Below are positions 21,109 to 33,399 of a stretch of 64,000 nt of DNA, piece after piece. This DNA is from Siphonodentalium dalli (lineage: Eukaryota; Mollusca; Scaphopoda; Gadilida; Siphonodentaliidae): the NCBI GenBank assembly GCA_032622095.1, contig CP136069.1, positions 19,481,326-19,545,325 of the forward strand, read 5' to 3'. The notes under the pieces were generated by a model, which worked only from the letters and a program-made list of their open reading frames with translations, was not told the DNA's origin and did not search any database. Each line of letters starts with the position of its first letter. Within the stretch, counting starts at the first letter, position 1. A program made the translations under genes and the position numbers.

Positions 21109-24100
21109 CAGAATCAGAATCAGAATACTTTATTTCATGACATAACATAGTATATAAAATATAAACATAGACATAATAAGAAACATAAGTGAGATGCCAT
21201 GTGGAGGCAACATGACCTATCCAGGTCGTCTTCCTGTTGCTACCATTAATAACAAAAAAAATTGATTGATTCTAAGTTGATTTTATAATATAACCGGTCA
21301 TATGACACGCGAGAGCTGGATTGCATATGTTATAATCCTTGTTCATTACTAAAAGCTAATAAAAGGACAAATAGATTTAGAAATCATGACGAGAAACCAC
21401 ATTTTGATTGGTTAAATAGACAATTTTTTATAAATCAATTAATTGATTAATTAATCAATTAGCATTAATCCATCAATCAATCAATTAATTAATTAATTAA
21501 TTAGCACTGAATATAGGCACTGAATATAGGCATATAAATATAAATATATGTCAGGCATTATGAAAATTCATTTTACTAATAAGGGAAGGTCGTCCAATAA
21601 TAACAGTTTCTTTCCTTTTAACTGGTTCATTGAAAGTTAAAGTTAAGTATATCATATTTGTACAATCTGGACAAAACTTATTTTTGCACTTAATAATCAT
21701 AGAATAATTATCAATAATGGATTTTGTAAATTGGCTCTTAAAAGCTGACTTCGGTCGAGTACTCTGTATTTTTTTATCCAGTGAGTTCCATTCCTTTGGA
21801 AACACATGTAGGGGTAGTTTTTCAGTAAATTTAATGCGAGCTTTTGATTCCTGTATTTTACCTGAAGACCTAGTATCCATACTGGGATTTTTTATATATT
21901 TTAAAACTATTTATAAAAGATTTTGGTACATTTGCACATGTCCAGTCATGCATAAATAGACATATCCGTTGCCTGTATTCATCCTGTAATTTTAAGATGT
22001 TATTAGTTTTAAATAAGGGTTCGGTGTGACTATTGTAGCGTTTTTTATTGATAGCTCGAATTGCTTTTTTCTGTATCACTACAACTTGATTTTGAGTACT
22101 CGCATTCCCCCATAACTCAATTCCATACAGAATATGAGAATGTACTAAAGTAAAATATAGCATTCGAAGACAATCAAGGGGGAGGAATTTTTTTACTCGA
22201 TTTACAGCAAACAGAGAGTTAGACATTTTTGCGCAAACGGCTTTCACGTGGTATTCAAATGTCAAATGTTCATCTATGTGTATACCCAAAAATTTGAAAG
22301 ATTTATCTTGACAGTCTGATCCTATTCTTTCAACATGTTGTCCATTTATATTCAGCCTACGATTAGCAACTACATAAGGACCATTTTTTGGTTGTATCAC
22401 CATATATTTCGTTTTATTTGTGTTCAATGATAGTTTATTTGCTCTACACCAAATACTAAATTTTTCAAGTTCCTTGTTAAAGTAGTCATACAGATAATCC
22501 AGATTACTGTGCGAAAAGTACACAGTTGTGTCATCAGCAAAAGATAAAAGTGATAAAGCAGTTGATTTGTGCATATCATTAACATAAACTAAAAAAAAGA
22601 ATCGGCCCAGCAACAGATCCCTGAGGGACTCCACATGTAATTGGGAGTTTGGAAGAAACCATACCTTCCAAATCAACACATTGAGATCTATTGGTCAAGT
22701 AATTTCTAAACCACTCATTGGCTTTGCCTCTTACTCCATAAGATTCAAGTTTACTCAGCAGAATTTCATGATTTATTGTGTCAAAGGCTTTAGAAAAATC
22801 AATAAATGCAGTTAGAGTACAATCTTTGTTCTTCTTATCATTGTTCAAACCCACATCATAGAGTAGCTTCAAAATTGGATGAATTGTTGAGTGATCTTTT
22901 CTAAAACCATACTGATCATGATAGAGAATGTCATGTTTTTTTAAAAAATCAACTAATCTGTGACACACAATTCTTTCTAAAATTTTAGAAAAAATGGGAA
23001 GAAGACTGATTGGGCGATAGTTTCCCATTATCTTTGAATCGCCTGATTTAAAGAGGGGGATAACCCTTGCTATCTTCATATCATCGGGAATAATTCCTTT
23101 TTCCATGGAAAGATTGAAAATATGACATAGGGGTTGAGAAATTTCATTGATAACTTTCTTCATAATAAAAGAATTAAGGCCATCCTTATCAATACTATGC
23201 TTTCCTTTACTGGAAGAAACTGTAGTTTCAATTTCTTCCACTGTTGTGGGGCGAAAGAACAGTGTTTCACTACAAGGTGTAGGTAAGTAAGAAGAAAAGT
23301 TTTTACAAGTTTGTGTTATTTTTTCAGATTCGGTGGTACCAATGGTAGAGAAATATGCATTAAAGGCTTCAGCAACTTCTTTTCTATTTGCTTTTTCGAC
23401 CCCTCCAATAATGAATGACATAGGATATTCCATTTTTTTAGATCTTTGTTGCATTATCTCACCAATAAGTTTCCAAGTTTTTTTCATATTATGTTTATAT
23501 TCATTCACCATATGTATATAGTACAAATTCTTACTTGCTCGTTTTATTTTCTTAAAAAATTTACAAAATTCTTTGTATTTTAAAACATTAGTTTCAGAGG
23601 GATCCTTCAGTTTTTTGTGAAAAAGTTTAGCTTTATGTTCAGAGGAAATCATCAGTCCATTGGAAATCCATGGTTTCTGTTTGATAGATTTTTGCCTCAA
23701 TTGCTTCAGTGGAAAAGCTATTTCAAAGGCATTTGAATAAATTTCCATAAATGATTTATATGATTCCTGAGGACACGTTCTTCCTACAACACTATTATAA
23801 TTAGCAGACATTAAAAGTCGTTTGAAGCAGGATATATTTTCATCATTAAAGTTCCGCTGATATTCCATCTTGGATTTTTTATAAGATTTATTTTGTTTAC
23901 TCTTGTAACAGAGAAAAGTACCAAAGTGGTCAGATATATCACTTAGTATAATACCAGATTCATAATCAGTAGTTAGGTCATTTATTAAAATTTGATCAAT
24001 CAAAGTAGCAGTTAAGTCGGTCACTCTAGTTGGTTTTGTTATTGTTGGAAGGAAACTAGAGGAAAAAACATAGTTAAGAAAAGTATTAGTTTTATCATGC

Positions 24101-24789
24101 CTACTATATTTTAATAAGTCAATATTGAAATCTCCTATCAAAATTATTTTTTTATGCTCTCTATTAAACTGAACCATCTTCTCATTCATTAATTTTATAA
24201 ATTTATCTAGGTCTGCCTTTGGTGCTGTATTAGGTCTATAAATAGTTCCGACTATATACGATTTATTTTTGTTTGTCAATACTTCAACAAAAAGTGACTC
24301 AAATACATGGGGAATAAATGTTGTTAAATCTTCTCTGATTTTATAAGATAAGTCATTTCGAATATAAATGCCCACACCGCCATGACAATCATCTCCATCC
24401 GGACGGCATCTTTTAATTAATGAATGGTATCCATTCAGAGGAAACTCAATACAATCTGGTGTCCTGAAAATTTCAGTTAGCCCAATAACTCCGAATTTTG
24501 ATTTATTATTCTGCAATTCAAACATTAACGTATTAAAGTCATCCCAGTGAGAATTCAGACTTTGGCAGTTCAGGTGAAAGACAGATAGATGTTCATCCTT
24601 CGTGGATACGTTATCATGAAAAGATTTGGGAGAAAAGTAATGACAATCTGGTATTTGCAAAATAGTCTCATCACCCTGTTCTGCGATATCAAGGGCCTCT
24701 GGGCTAGAAATAATTTGTTTCAAGTTATATCTGGGATCTTCCTCTAGTTTATCAAGTGCCACAGTGCTATCTAAATTAATCTCAGCCAT
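21109..24789 (-). mobile_element. CR1/Jockey-group non-LTR retrotransposon (LINE)
   Basis: On the minus strand the element encodes an AP-type endonuclease and a reverse transcriptase and ends, at the left, with AATAAAGTATTCTGATTCTG, a short TTCTGA-repeat tail typical of the CR1/L2 group. No ORF1 was found to the right of 24789, and the 5' end was not located. Tandem repeats at 26080-26530 could belong to its 5' region but this is unproven. It is inserted in a GGATGATAAC-type background repeat. Confidence 0.88.
21551..24789 (-). pseudogene. LINE ORF2: endonuclease-reverse transcriptase, two frameshifts
   Basis: The first frame (24789 to about 22590) starts MAEINLDSTVALDK and holds endonuclease marks (HLNCQSL, VIGLTE, GTIYRP, ILIGDFNIDLL, SDISDHFGTF). 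Then come reverse-transcriptase blocks: NYRPISLLPIFSKILERI, DQYGFRKDHST, FIDFSKAFDTINHEILL, and GVPQGSVAGPIL. The catalytic SFADDTT box is in a second frame (to 21870), and the conserved C-terminal stretch (TRSSGK, FPKEWNSL) in a third. The first shift coincides with a run of eight A (plus strand, 22591-22598), one more than the frame allows. The second is near 21880-21895, at another A/T run. Apart from these the frame has no stop, so it is a young copy or carries sequence errors. Confidence 0.85.
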
Positions 24790-24989
24790 TGTCTAATTTA
24801 TGAAATTCACATTTTCTCATTATAATGAGCTTAGAATAAAGATTTATAATGTGTCTAAATCGTCTAACTATGAAGTAATTAAATATATAATTCATTAAAG
24901 CCTGGCTCTCACGTGTCATATGTTCATAACAAATGACCAACAAAAAGATTATAGTCCTAATCAGGGACATATAAATCAAACTAATGTAC

Positions 24990-26080
24990 AATTGCAGTTC
25001 CCATTCATGTACATATAAAAAGTTTACACATGGAATAACAAGTAGAAAATGTACCAGTCTGTTTGAGGACTTGAAAAGCCATGCCCAAGATACATGTACT
25101 AGTAATTGCAGTCAATCCATAACCAATAACACAGTAAAGTTTACATCATAAAATTAAAATGGACCAACTGCAAACTCACATCTGTCATAATCCATAACAG
25201 AACAATGATTCTATATAAACCGGTACATGTGTACCATATAACTATTGTTAGTATTTAATATTATTCATTCAAAATAATAACAAACCTCGGAATTTAAGCA
25301 AATCATTGTAATAATTACTAGTATCAAAAATGGAAATAAATCCTAACGATTTTATAACACACCGTACCCCTAATGGGCCAACATAGTTGAGCACAGAAGA
25401 TGAGCATACCGGTACATGTATCAGGGGTCACAGCTACCATCACATTTCATGCTCACAGCAAACTCATTTCAAATCAATAATTGTTCAGACATCAGGAAAC
25501 ATTGTGTTTACAGCCGATAAATAATTAGTATTTACTCAATCCCTTCAAAGAAGTACCGGCAAGTTCCAACTGAAATCTACGATTATCTGTCATCATTCAG
25601 GACCAGAAAGTGTTTAATATGAAAGTATTATATGGAAGTATTATATATACCAACATTGTATTCTAACAGTAATCCGTATTATGATTATTCGCGAACATTG
25701 AAGTCTTATCGGTTGTGCCGAGAACAGATTCCATACCGCAATTATATAAAAAAAAATTATAAAAAATTAGGTCTAACGGCCGTGTTGACAATAGGCGACA
25801 AGAGAATATAAATAATTTGGAAAATTAAAATAATTTAATACCATTAACTAATGATATTTTCAAATAATTTTCAGTGTGAACAAGATGGATGCATGTACAT
25901 GTATATGCAGTGAATATTACTAGTAAATTTTAATAGAAAAAAAAAACAAAAAAAAACATTCATTTGATAAGTTTTTAACCCTTTAATTATCTTTTTCTGC
26001 ACTGTTTACTTTTTACACCCCCCCCCCAGCTTGAATTCATCACAACCAACAGACCTCAATTTCAAACAATCACAGAAATT
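24990..26080. other. No gene seen; AT-rich sequence right of the LINE
   Basis: No convincing open frame, splice-bounded exon or known repeat. Contains A runs near 25750 and 25945 and a poly-C tract at 26016-26026. Confidence 0.5.
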
Positions 26081-26530
26081 AAATTAAATTAATAATATTA
26101 AATAACATCATGATCAATTAAATTTAACCATCATAACGCTCAATCCATTTTCTGTTTGTGTCTCATATTTCGGATAAAACTCTTATTACTGACATCATTC
26201 CTCAACTTCAAGCAGTTTGAGAAATTTAAATGCAATATATTTATAATAATAACATTATAATCAAAACAAATCTGTCAAGACACACTCATTCAACTGTCAT
26301 AATGACAGTTAAATAAATCTATCTTGACAAACCTATCTTGAGCATAATGCTCAGTCATTTTATTGTTTGTATCTCGTTCCTCGAGTAAAACATATCCCCG
26401 ACATCAGTCCTCAACTTCAAGCAGTCAGAGAAATTAAATGCAATATTTATAACAATAACATTATAATCCAGATAAATTTATCAAGATAAATTTATTTATT
26501 TAACTGTCACTCCGCTCGATCCATTTTCCG
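26080..26530. repeat. Imperfect tandem repeat, ~170-bp unit
   Basis: Two to three units share CTCAATCCATTTTCTGTTTG, CCTCAACTTCAAGCAGT, AATGCAATATTTATAA and AACATTATAATC. Could be the 5' region of the adjacent LINE or an independent repeat. Confidence 0.6.
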
Positions 26531-26539
26531 TTGGCTCAG

Positions 26540-27140
26540 AAAGGATAATTTTGCGTTGTCCGGATGACAACTTGAACAACGTTTAATATAATTTATTGAT
26601 ATTTGGTTTACAGTTAAAAAAAACACAGGTCAATTTCGCATTTGTTCACAGTCCAATGATATTAGGCGGAGTTATGCGCCTTTGTTCGATTTAGAAATCA
26701 CATGTGCACATTGTTGTCTAAAAGATACACTTCAAATGAATCTCGTGGTATATATGATGTTCAGCTTCGCATGAGAACACGCAGGTCATCGTCAAGTTGG
26801 AATATAATTCGGCTAGAATTTGACTTCTTTGTCCTTAATAAAAGCCAACGCCCCTCTTTCGGGAGACCTTTTCATCGACCTATTGTCGCTTGTACATGCA
26901 TGCAAGATTTGAATGTTGATCTCTTTGAAGACTGGACGTATGCTAAATTTTGGCGTTCAAGTCATAACATTGAGAAAAATAGGATCCCGTCTTTTCTTCC
27001 GGAAGGACCAATAAAGAGCATCCATTGTTAGTCTTATTCATGTTATGGTTACAATAAAGAGCGTTTATCTAACTTCTTTGGTCAAAATTGAAAACCGCTG
27101 AAAAAATTGCTATGACGTTGGCAAGCCACACACCCAGATA
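26540..27140. other. Background GGATGATAAC repeat, then unassigned sequence
   Basis: 26540-26690 matches the TCCGGATGATAACTT family. From 26702 a 109-codon open frame exists, but it has no recognisable motif and borders repeats, so I do not call it a gene. Confidence 0.45.
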
Positions 27141-27200
27141 ATATCGTGTATTTATACATCTATCTGGTCCTTCCTTCCAAATTACTTAGACTTAATTTTG

Positions 27201-27693
27201 AGGTTCAAATGAGCCATGTCCGTTTAAGGGTCAGACGCACGTTTTGCCAAAATATCTTGGTATTTCAAAATGTTCTCAAAATGTGTCAGGAATTTCTTTA
27301 TGGAATTTGGTACAAGCTATTATTGTGACACAATATTTAAGAACCATTGACCCAATGGATATTATAATCTTATTTACTTTACTTTTATGGCATGAATAAT
27401 TATGTTTAATTTCACTGTTTTTATGTACCAAGAATATCTGTAAAATATATATTTTTTCAAATTGCAGTTCATATATGCATGATATCATATCTCAAGATCA
27501 TGAGAGGAGACTTAATTATTCTTGATTCGTGAAATTTAATGATTATTTTCAGTTAGAAAGGCAACTACCCATCAATAGTTATCTTTATTTGAGAATGTTC
27601 ATGTCATGACTGTTATTCAGTGATAAATTGGGCTCAGATGAACTGGATCATGGGTAGGATAACCAAGTTAAACGGACATGGCTCATTCGAACC
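27201..27693. mobile_element. 493-bp TIR element, AGGTTCAAATGAGCCATGTC
   Basis: The ends AGGTTCAAATGAGCCATGTC and GACATGGCTCATTCGAACCT are inverted, extending to CCGTTTAA. No target duplication or coding region was found. Confidence 0.65.
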
Positions 27694-27837
27694 TCCAAAT
27701 GTTGTCAACGTAATTCGGAGGGACCGATACGACAGGTCGATAAATACACGAAATATTGGTATACCGGCTTCATATGTCCTCGATAATCGATGCTAATTAT
27801 AAATCCGACACGAGCCACGAGTACAGAGAGTTCCATT

Positions 27838-28190
27838 TGCAGAATGGGGTCCCCAGAGGGTGAATTTATCTGCTATGGGAGACATAGACTCAGAATGAAG
27901 TTCCCAAAATGGTGAATATTGTGATGTACACCCATTGGGAACCTCGATTATGCAATATGTCGTCTGCCAATTTGGCGATATAGTGAAACTAAACTAAAAA
28001 AGATATAAAATATATATATGAAGAAGTTTCTATAGAAATTTGATGCTAAAGAAACGTCCCAGCGAAGATGAGGCCTAAGCAGAATGAGGTCACCAGAGGG
28101 TGAATTTGGTTATGCTAGCCCACTGTGCGGGATAGCGTCACTAAATTTACCCTCTTGGGAACTCATTCTACAAATGACAGGCACACTAAA
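27838..28190. repeat. CAGAGGGTGAATTT dispersed repeat
   Basis: Shares GCAGAATGAGGTCACCAGAG, GATAGCGTCACTAAATT and CCTCGATTATGCAA with 7205-7610 and 29196-29375. Possible inverted termini CAGAATG/CATTCTG. Confidence 0.6.
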
Positions 28191-28249
28191 CTCAGGCTTG
28201 ACTGAGCCACGAGTACTGAGAGTTCCATTTGCGTCATATCTTTGAAACT

Positions 28250-29190
28250 CTCCATGATCAAAACATGGCCCCACCGTTCATTGTATTGCATGATTCACAC
28301 TCTATGACAAATGTGTATTTAAAGAGTATTCGCTTCAATGAAATGACGTCGAGTACGCCGTTATCAATAGAGCGGGTCAATGCATTATAGAAGTTCCCTT
28401 TATGAGCTTTCGATAGCAATGACTTGTTTGTTGTGCCCACATTCATACATCAATTATTCGAAATCGCCTAGTGAAGAGTTGACACCAATAAACTTGAACT
28501 CGAACCATCGGCGAATTGCGTAAATATTTCGAGCTTCTGTGAAACATATTTTGAGCATTTCATAATTTTCGACGAGCACTAATTTCGGTGTGATAAGTTG
28601 TGAACTGTTCGTTTGTAAATATAATATTCAGCAAAGAGATTTATTGTGTTGTGTATTTGAAGGATATCGTGAATAACAGTAAGTAAATATATCGGTATGT
28701 ACGTACTTGGTTTCAGCTAACTGGGTCACAACGCCGTTGCATATGCATGGCGGCTATAACGGACATTTCGATGCTGCTAAATATATGTGTGAGGTACTTG
28801 GTCAGTATGATGTGTTTGTAGTTGAACATGACTTGACCAGATGTAACCTCCATTTAAGGTAGAAAAACTTTATTGTATAATTACAAATGTAGCATAAACT
28901 CTCTTCAATTCTTAATAGCAATATCTTGAGTGAAATTTGAACAATATGACTGAATGAGATGTTTTTATGTCTTTTATCATTATACAAACACTGCAAAGCA
29001 AATTTAATGTGTTCCTGTTACATTTTGATAGTTTTGCTGTAAATGGAAAGAAAATTAGGCCAAGGGTGGGTTAAGCTTTCTCACAAAACAAATTGTCAAA
29101 TGTGAAAAGTATTATCACAAAATATTCCACCTCTCCCTGTACTGTATAGACTTATTTTCTCATACCATGTGCAAGTCTGAATTGAGAGTG
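28250..29190. other. Unassigned sequence; donor-like site but no coding exon
   Basis: The stretch 28500-28760 is free of known repeats and ends in AACAGTAAGTAAA, a fair splice donor at 28680. It could be a 5' untranslated exon of the gene beginning at 33379, but nothing proves transcription. Confidence 0.2.
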
Positions 29191-29195
29191 TCTGA

Positions 29196-29375
29196 CATTT
29201 GCAGAATGAGGCCACCCAGAGGGTGAATTTAGTTATGCTATCCCGCACAGTGGACTATTATCGCCAAATTCAGTCTGAGGACCTCATTCTGCTCAGGCCT
29301 CAACTGCTATGGAAGACCTAGATTGAAGTTCCCCAGTTGAAGTTGGTGATGTTCACCCATTAATCACCTCGATTA
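29196..29375. repeat. CAGAGGGTGAATTT dispersed repeat, third locus
   Basis: Shares GCAGAATGAGG, GATTGAAGTTCCCCA and CCTCGATTATGCAAATT with the loci at 7205 and 27838. Confidence 0.6.
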
Positions 29376-29655
29376 TGCAAATTGCATGAAGGCTTCTAAC
29401 ACTTTAACCATTCCATGACTGGAGCTTCCTGAAATTTTGCGAAAACCCTGTGACAATACATTCTCTTATATTTGCAAGTCTCTCATACGTTCATGAACAT
29501 ATTCGAAAACAAATTCACAAGATCACATTTTTGTCCCTGTTCCGTGCAATTTAAAAAAAATCGCGTTGGGTAAAATTTTACCCAACACGATTATGGTGCA
29601 TATATTACCATGCGAACGTTGGGTAAACCCATGCAGTGTTGGGCATATGTTTTAA

Positions 29656-29900
29656 CCCTTTACCCAACAAACCGGCCAAAACCGGCCAAATAAAGCTTCA
29701 ACAGCCTAAAATATCTTCGGTCTGTCTCAATAGAACCATACAAATATGGATATCATTGGAACCGGCTCCTTGACCACATTGTGATAGTTACAGTTATGCC
29801 CTGTGCCAATGCATTCTCTTATATATGCGAGTCGACCATACACTTTTTACCATTTTTTCTTACATTCTTTAACAATTTTATAATTTTGTTGGGTAAAGGG
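29656..29900. mobile_element. 245-bp TTAA MITE (CCCTTTACCCAACA family), deleted copy
   Basis: TTAA at 29652-29655 and 29901-29904. The ends are CCCTTTACCCAACAAACCGG and TTGTTGGGTAAAGGG. Compared with the 393-bp copies at 50131 and 54271 it lacks most of the hairpin modules. Confidence 0.85.
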
Positions 29901-30069
29901 TTAATACAGCAAAGAGTTCTTATTTATCTGGGACTATTTCTTTACGCGGACAAACAATGCATAGTTACGTGGAACGTCATCGCATGCCTTATAGAAGCCG
30001 ATGTTATAGTTTTCTGTCCCATTTGTTGATTTAAGTATATTTTGTCGAGGGTTTGGATCATGTAGTAAA

Positions 30070-30181
30070 TAGAATCTACAACTCGTCCCCAGTTTATAGC
30101 GGAATTTACAAAACTCGTCCAGTAAATTAAACCTTTTGTTTTGTAAATTCCGCTATAAACTGGGGACGAGTTGTAGATCCT
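30070..30181. repeat. Foldback CTACAACTCGTCCCCAGTTT
   Basis: Arms of about 45 bases (ATCTACAACTCGTCCCCAGT and its exact complement) surround a 22-base loop with CTCGTCCAGTAAATT. An approximate relative of the foldbacks at 43263 and 56707, which share the CTCGTCC...CCTCTATATA design. Confidence 0.75.
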
Positions 30182-30294
30182 CTATATATTATGGAACTAA
30201 ATCTCAGTTAAAATTGGTCCAATATGACCTTGTATTAACAAGAGTCTCGAAATTTGGAGTATACGTTATGTAAAGCCTATTTTTGAGCTACGTT

Positions 30295-30530
30295 TTTTGT
30301 ACAAATAATATGTAATGACTGTACGTGTATTATTATAATATGTAATGACTGTACGTGTAATAATATGTAATGACTGTCCGTGTAATAATATGTAATGACT
30401 GTACGTGTAATAATATGTAATGACTGTCCGTGTAATAATATGTAATGACTGTACGTGTAATAATATGTAATGACTGTACGTGTAATAATATGTAATGACT
30501 GTACGTGTAATAATATGTAATGACTGTACA
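30295..30530. repeat. 25-bp minisatellite, nine units
   Basis: The unit is AATATGTAATGACTGTACGT plus GTAAT, with an A/C variant (GTACG/GTCCG) that alternates in the first half. Confidence 0.92.
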
Positions 30531-30683
30531 TAGACAATTTGCTTGAAATTACTTTTTTACTGAAGATCTATCATACACACTAAACAAAATATACATATTG
30601 AACTACATGTATTAATATCTTTTGAACGGAAGTGTTAATAATCATTTTAACATGTATTAATATCTTTTGAACGGAAGTGTTAA

Positions 30684-31152
30684 AGGTACTCAACCCGATA
30701 AAACTCCTCTCAATTACTATTTCAATGGCTTCGGGGGTCAAAAATATTTGATTCGAGTCGAGGAAGTCACCCATCAAAGCTCAGATTTGTTAGATATCGA
30801 TTTTAGAAATCTATTATTTTTCATTATCGGGAATACTATCTGGCCCAGAACTCAGTCAAAATTGCGTGAAAATTACCACTTGATTTTAGAGTTATCCATC
30901 CTTGTCTGTTTGAATAGATTTGGAGAACACATCCAGAGCAGATTACGGCAGTTAGCAGTACTCATCTCGAGTTTATAACAAATTTCAAAAATCAATATCT
31001 AATAACTCTGAGCTTTGTTTGATGGGTTCCTCGACTCGAATCAAATATTTTTTACCCCCAAAGCCAAAGAAATAGTAATATAGGACCCTCCGATCGGATT
31101 GTTGTTGTTGGAATCTGTTGAGATGGGGACCCTCTTTACGGGTTGAGTACCT
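30684..31152. mobile_element. 469-bp TTAA MITE (AGGTACTCAATCC family)
   Basis: TTAA at 30680-30683 and 31153-31156. The flank is a tandem repeat (GAACGGAAGTGTTAATAATC), and the uninterrupted unit just to the left shows the empty site with a single TTAA, which confirms the duplication. Confidence 0.9.
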
Positions 31153-31360
31153 TTAATAATCATTTTAACATGTATTTGATAAATAGATGATCTCTCATCT
31201 GCTCATGAGTCGCAATTCTATACAAAATTTATTAACCGAACGCACTAAAGTCGATTCGAGCCGAGCTTTAGCGAGGCTCGAATATAATTTAGTGGACGAG
31301 GTATAATAATATATATATAACTAGCCGATGAGCCCGACGTTGTCCGGGCTATTCAAAAAC

Positions 31361-31740
31361 CAAATTTCAAGTCGATAGCTCCACCCGTTTCCGAGATCTG
31401 GTCTGCGCATGCGCGAAGCTGGCGTCGCACGGGCTCGGCGACCCGATAAAATTCGTATCCGGGGCAAGATACATTCACATACCAAATTTCAAGTCGATAG
31501 CTCCACCCGTATCCGAGATCTGGTCTGCGCATGCGCGAAGCTGGCATCGTACGGGATCGGCGACCCGATAAAATTCGTATCCGGGGCAAGATACATTCAC
31601 ATAGCAAATTTCAAGTCGATAGCTCCACCCGTTTCCGAGATCTCGTCTGCGCATGCGCAAAGCGGGCGCCGCACGGGCTCGCCAATACGACAACGACGAC
31701 CGCCTGGTCAAACTACACACACGTACCAAGTTTAGTCCCG
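31361..31740. repeat. 122-bp tandem repeat with TGCGCATGCGC palindromes
   Basis: Units start at 31361, 31483 and 31605 with CAAATTTCAAGTCGATAGCT. Each contains CTGCGCATGCGC and ends CCCGATAAAATTCGTATCCG. A GACAGACAGACA run follows at 31770-31800. Open frames on both strands here come from the repeat. Confidence 0.92.
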
Positions 31741-31809
31741 ATCGGTCGAGAATCGTAAATTTGTATTAATGACATACAGACAGACAGACAGACAAACAGA
31801 CAAACAGAG

Positions 31810-33060
31810 GTCTTCAAAATATATATGAGATTGCGACGAATTTGAGATCCATTTTTATTACATATTAACATTTTAGTGAGGACAAACGATCTAGAAACGG
31901 CTGGGGTTAAAACAAATTAATATTGATTTCCTTATCACAACCAAAGACACCTTCACGAAAAAGATATAGTTCCAATTTAAATGTGTCTTTTCATGTTGAC
32001 AAGAGTGTTCAACCACCCTTATCAACCATGTTTATCTCACAGTCAACAATAAATAACCAAACACAAATTGAATATCATAATTATATTCTAATTAACATAA
32101 TGATAGCAATGATCCATATAATTGCGCTAAGCTCCTACGTCACTGCGCGTGCCGATAATTCACGTGTGTTTTACTAAAAATATTAGGTCGGGTTTTGGGG
32201 CTAATTGTGTGATAAATAGGTTTGCGTTCATATTGTAGCACATCGCAGTCATCTGTGCCCAATTGCCGGGAACATTCGCCAGTTGCCACCTTTTGCACAA
32301 TGAACTACTACAGATAAGAATTATGGATAGATAACAGTACTGTGGTCGTAATTTGTTCAAACGGCCCAAAAACCTTTTCGTACCACCTTATGTCCTGTCC
32401 ATAAAATATGGACAGAACAGAACCCATAACTGCAAATCATGCAATAGGAAGTGAGCGCGTGATTGTCGGTGTGAAATGAATTTGTCTGATATTTCTGGGT
32501 TGATTTTAATATATATGTGTTTGTGGATATTTGGGGAAAAAAGCAATGCTATGCTCTTTCCCTACGTGAATGAGCTTGATGGAGTGCTGTTGTGACAGTA
32601 CATCCTAGCGTACGTGTGTACGGTTGTGTGTGTCTGCATAATGTGTTAGCTTGTGTATGCGTACGGGTGTGGTCGAGAGGGTGTGTGTTGTCTGTTGATG
32701 TGGTCTCCAACATATGTAAACTCGTGTTGAATTATGTTGATGTACATACATTTAGAATGTTATTCTTTTCCTCATGTGATTACTCTCTTAGTCTCTTGCA
32801 TTTCTGTTCATTACGTCTTCTTGACTGCTAATTGTATATATTTAACATTCATGTACCTATGTCTTTTATTAAATCTTCAATACTGGAGGCAATAAAGATA
32901 TATATATCTAAAATAGTATAGTCAGTTGTAGGCTCGAATAATTCACGCAAAGATAGCATGCCCATGCTTGGCTTAACTGTAATCGTAACTACGGATAAAG
33001 AAAAACGACAACCGATAGCAAGAATTATAGTGACCAGTAACATTAAAGACATTAAAGACC
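31810..33060. other. No gene seen between the 122-bp repeat and the Tyr-repeat gene
   Basis: I see neither conserved protein motifs nor members of the repeat families. Short frames (up to about 84 codons) have no support. A possible promoter-like GC-richer stretch is at 32130-32170. Confidence 0.45.
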
Positions 33061-33300
33061 CTGCGCCAATGCATTCTCTTAAATATACTAATTTTTATCT
33101 TTTTTTTGTTTTATTTTTTTCTTACATTCTATAACAGTTTTTTCATTTTTTCTTATATTCTTTAGCAATTTTATCAATTTAAATTGTTTTTAATTTTTTA
33201 TCATTATTTCTTACATTCTGTAACAAATTTTTATTATTTTTATCAATTTGTCTTACATTCTTTACCAATTTTTATCATTTTTTCTTACATTTTCTTACGT
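33061..33300. repeat. T-rich tract with half hairpin module
   Basis: GCCAATGCATTCTCTTA at 33066 is one arm of the hairpin module. It is followed by T-rich units (TTTCTTACATTCTTTA), the complement of those at 10275. It is a decayed copy of the composite element, lying directly before the acceptor of the next exon. Confidence 0.6.
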
Positions 33301-33399
33301 ACCCTATTCGTAATTATTATATGTGAAAGGTGCCCTGTGTGTGATCGTATCCTCACCCAAACTGTTTATTCCTTACAGGTTTAAGCAGCGTCGTTAAAC

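Noticed and set aside
26702-27031. 109-codon frame
   Set aside because: Lies next to a decayed dispersed repeat, no motif, no conserved relative in the window.
30277-30537. 86-codon frame with repeated ITYYYT
   Set aside because: Translation of the 25-bp minisatellite, not a gene.
31353-31758. Several overlapping frames on both strands
   Set aside because: Products of the 122-bp tandem repeat; the length is a multiple-unit effect, and the peptides repeat with the DNA.
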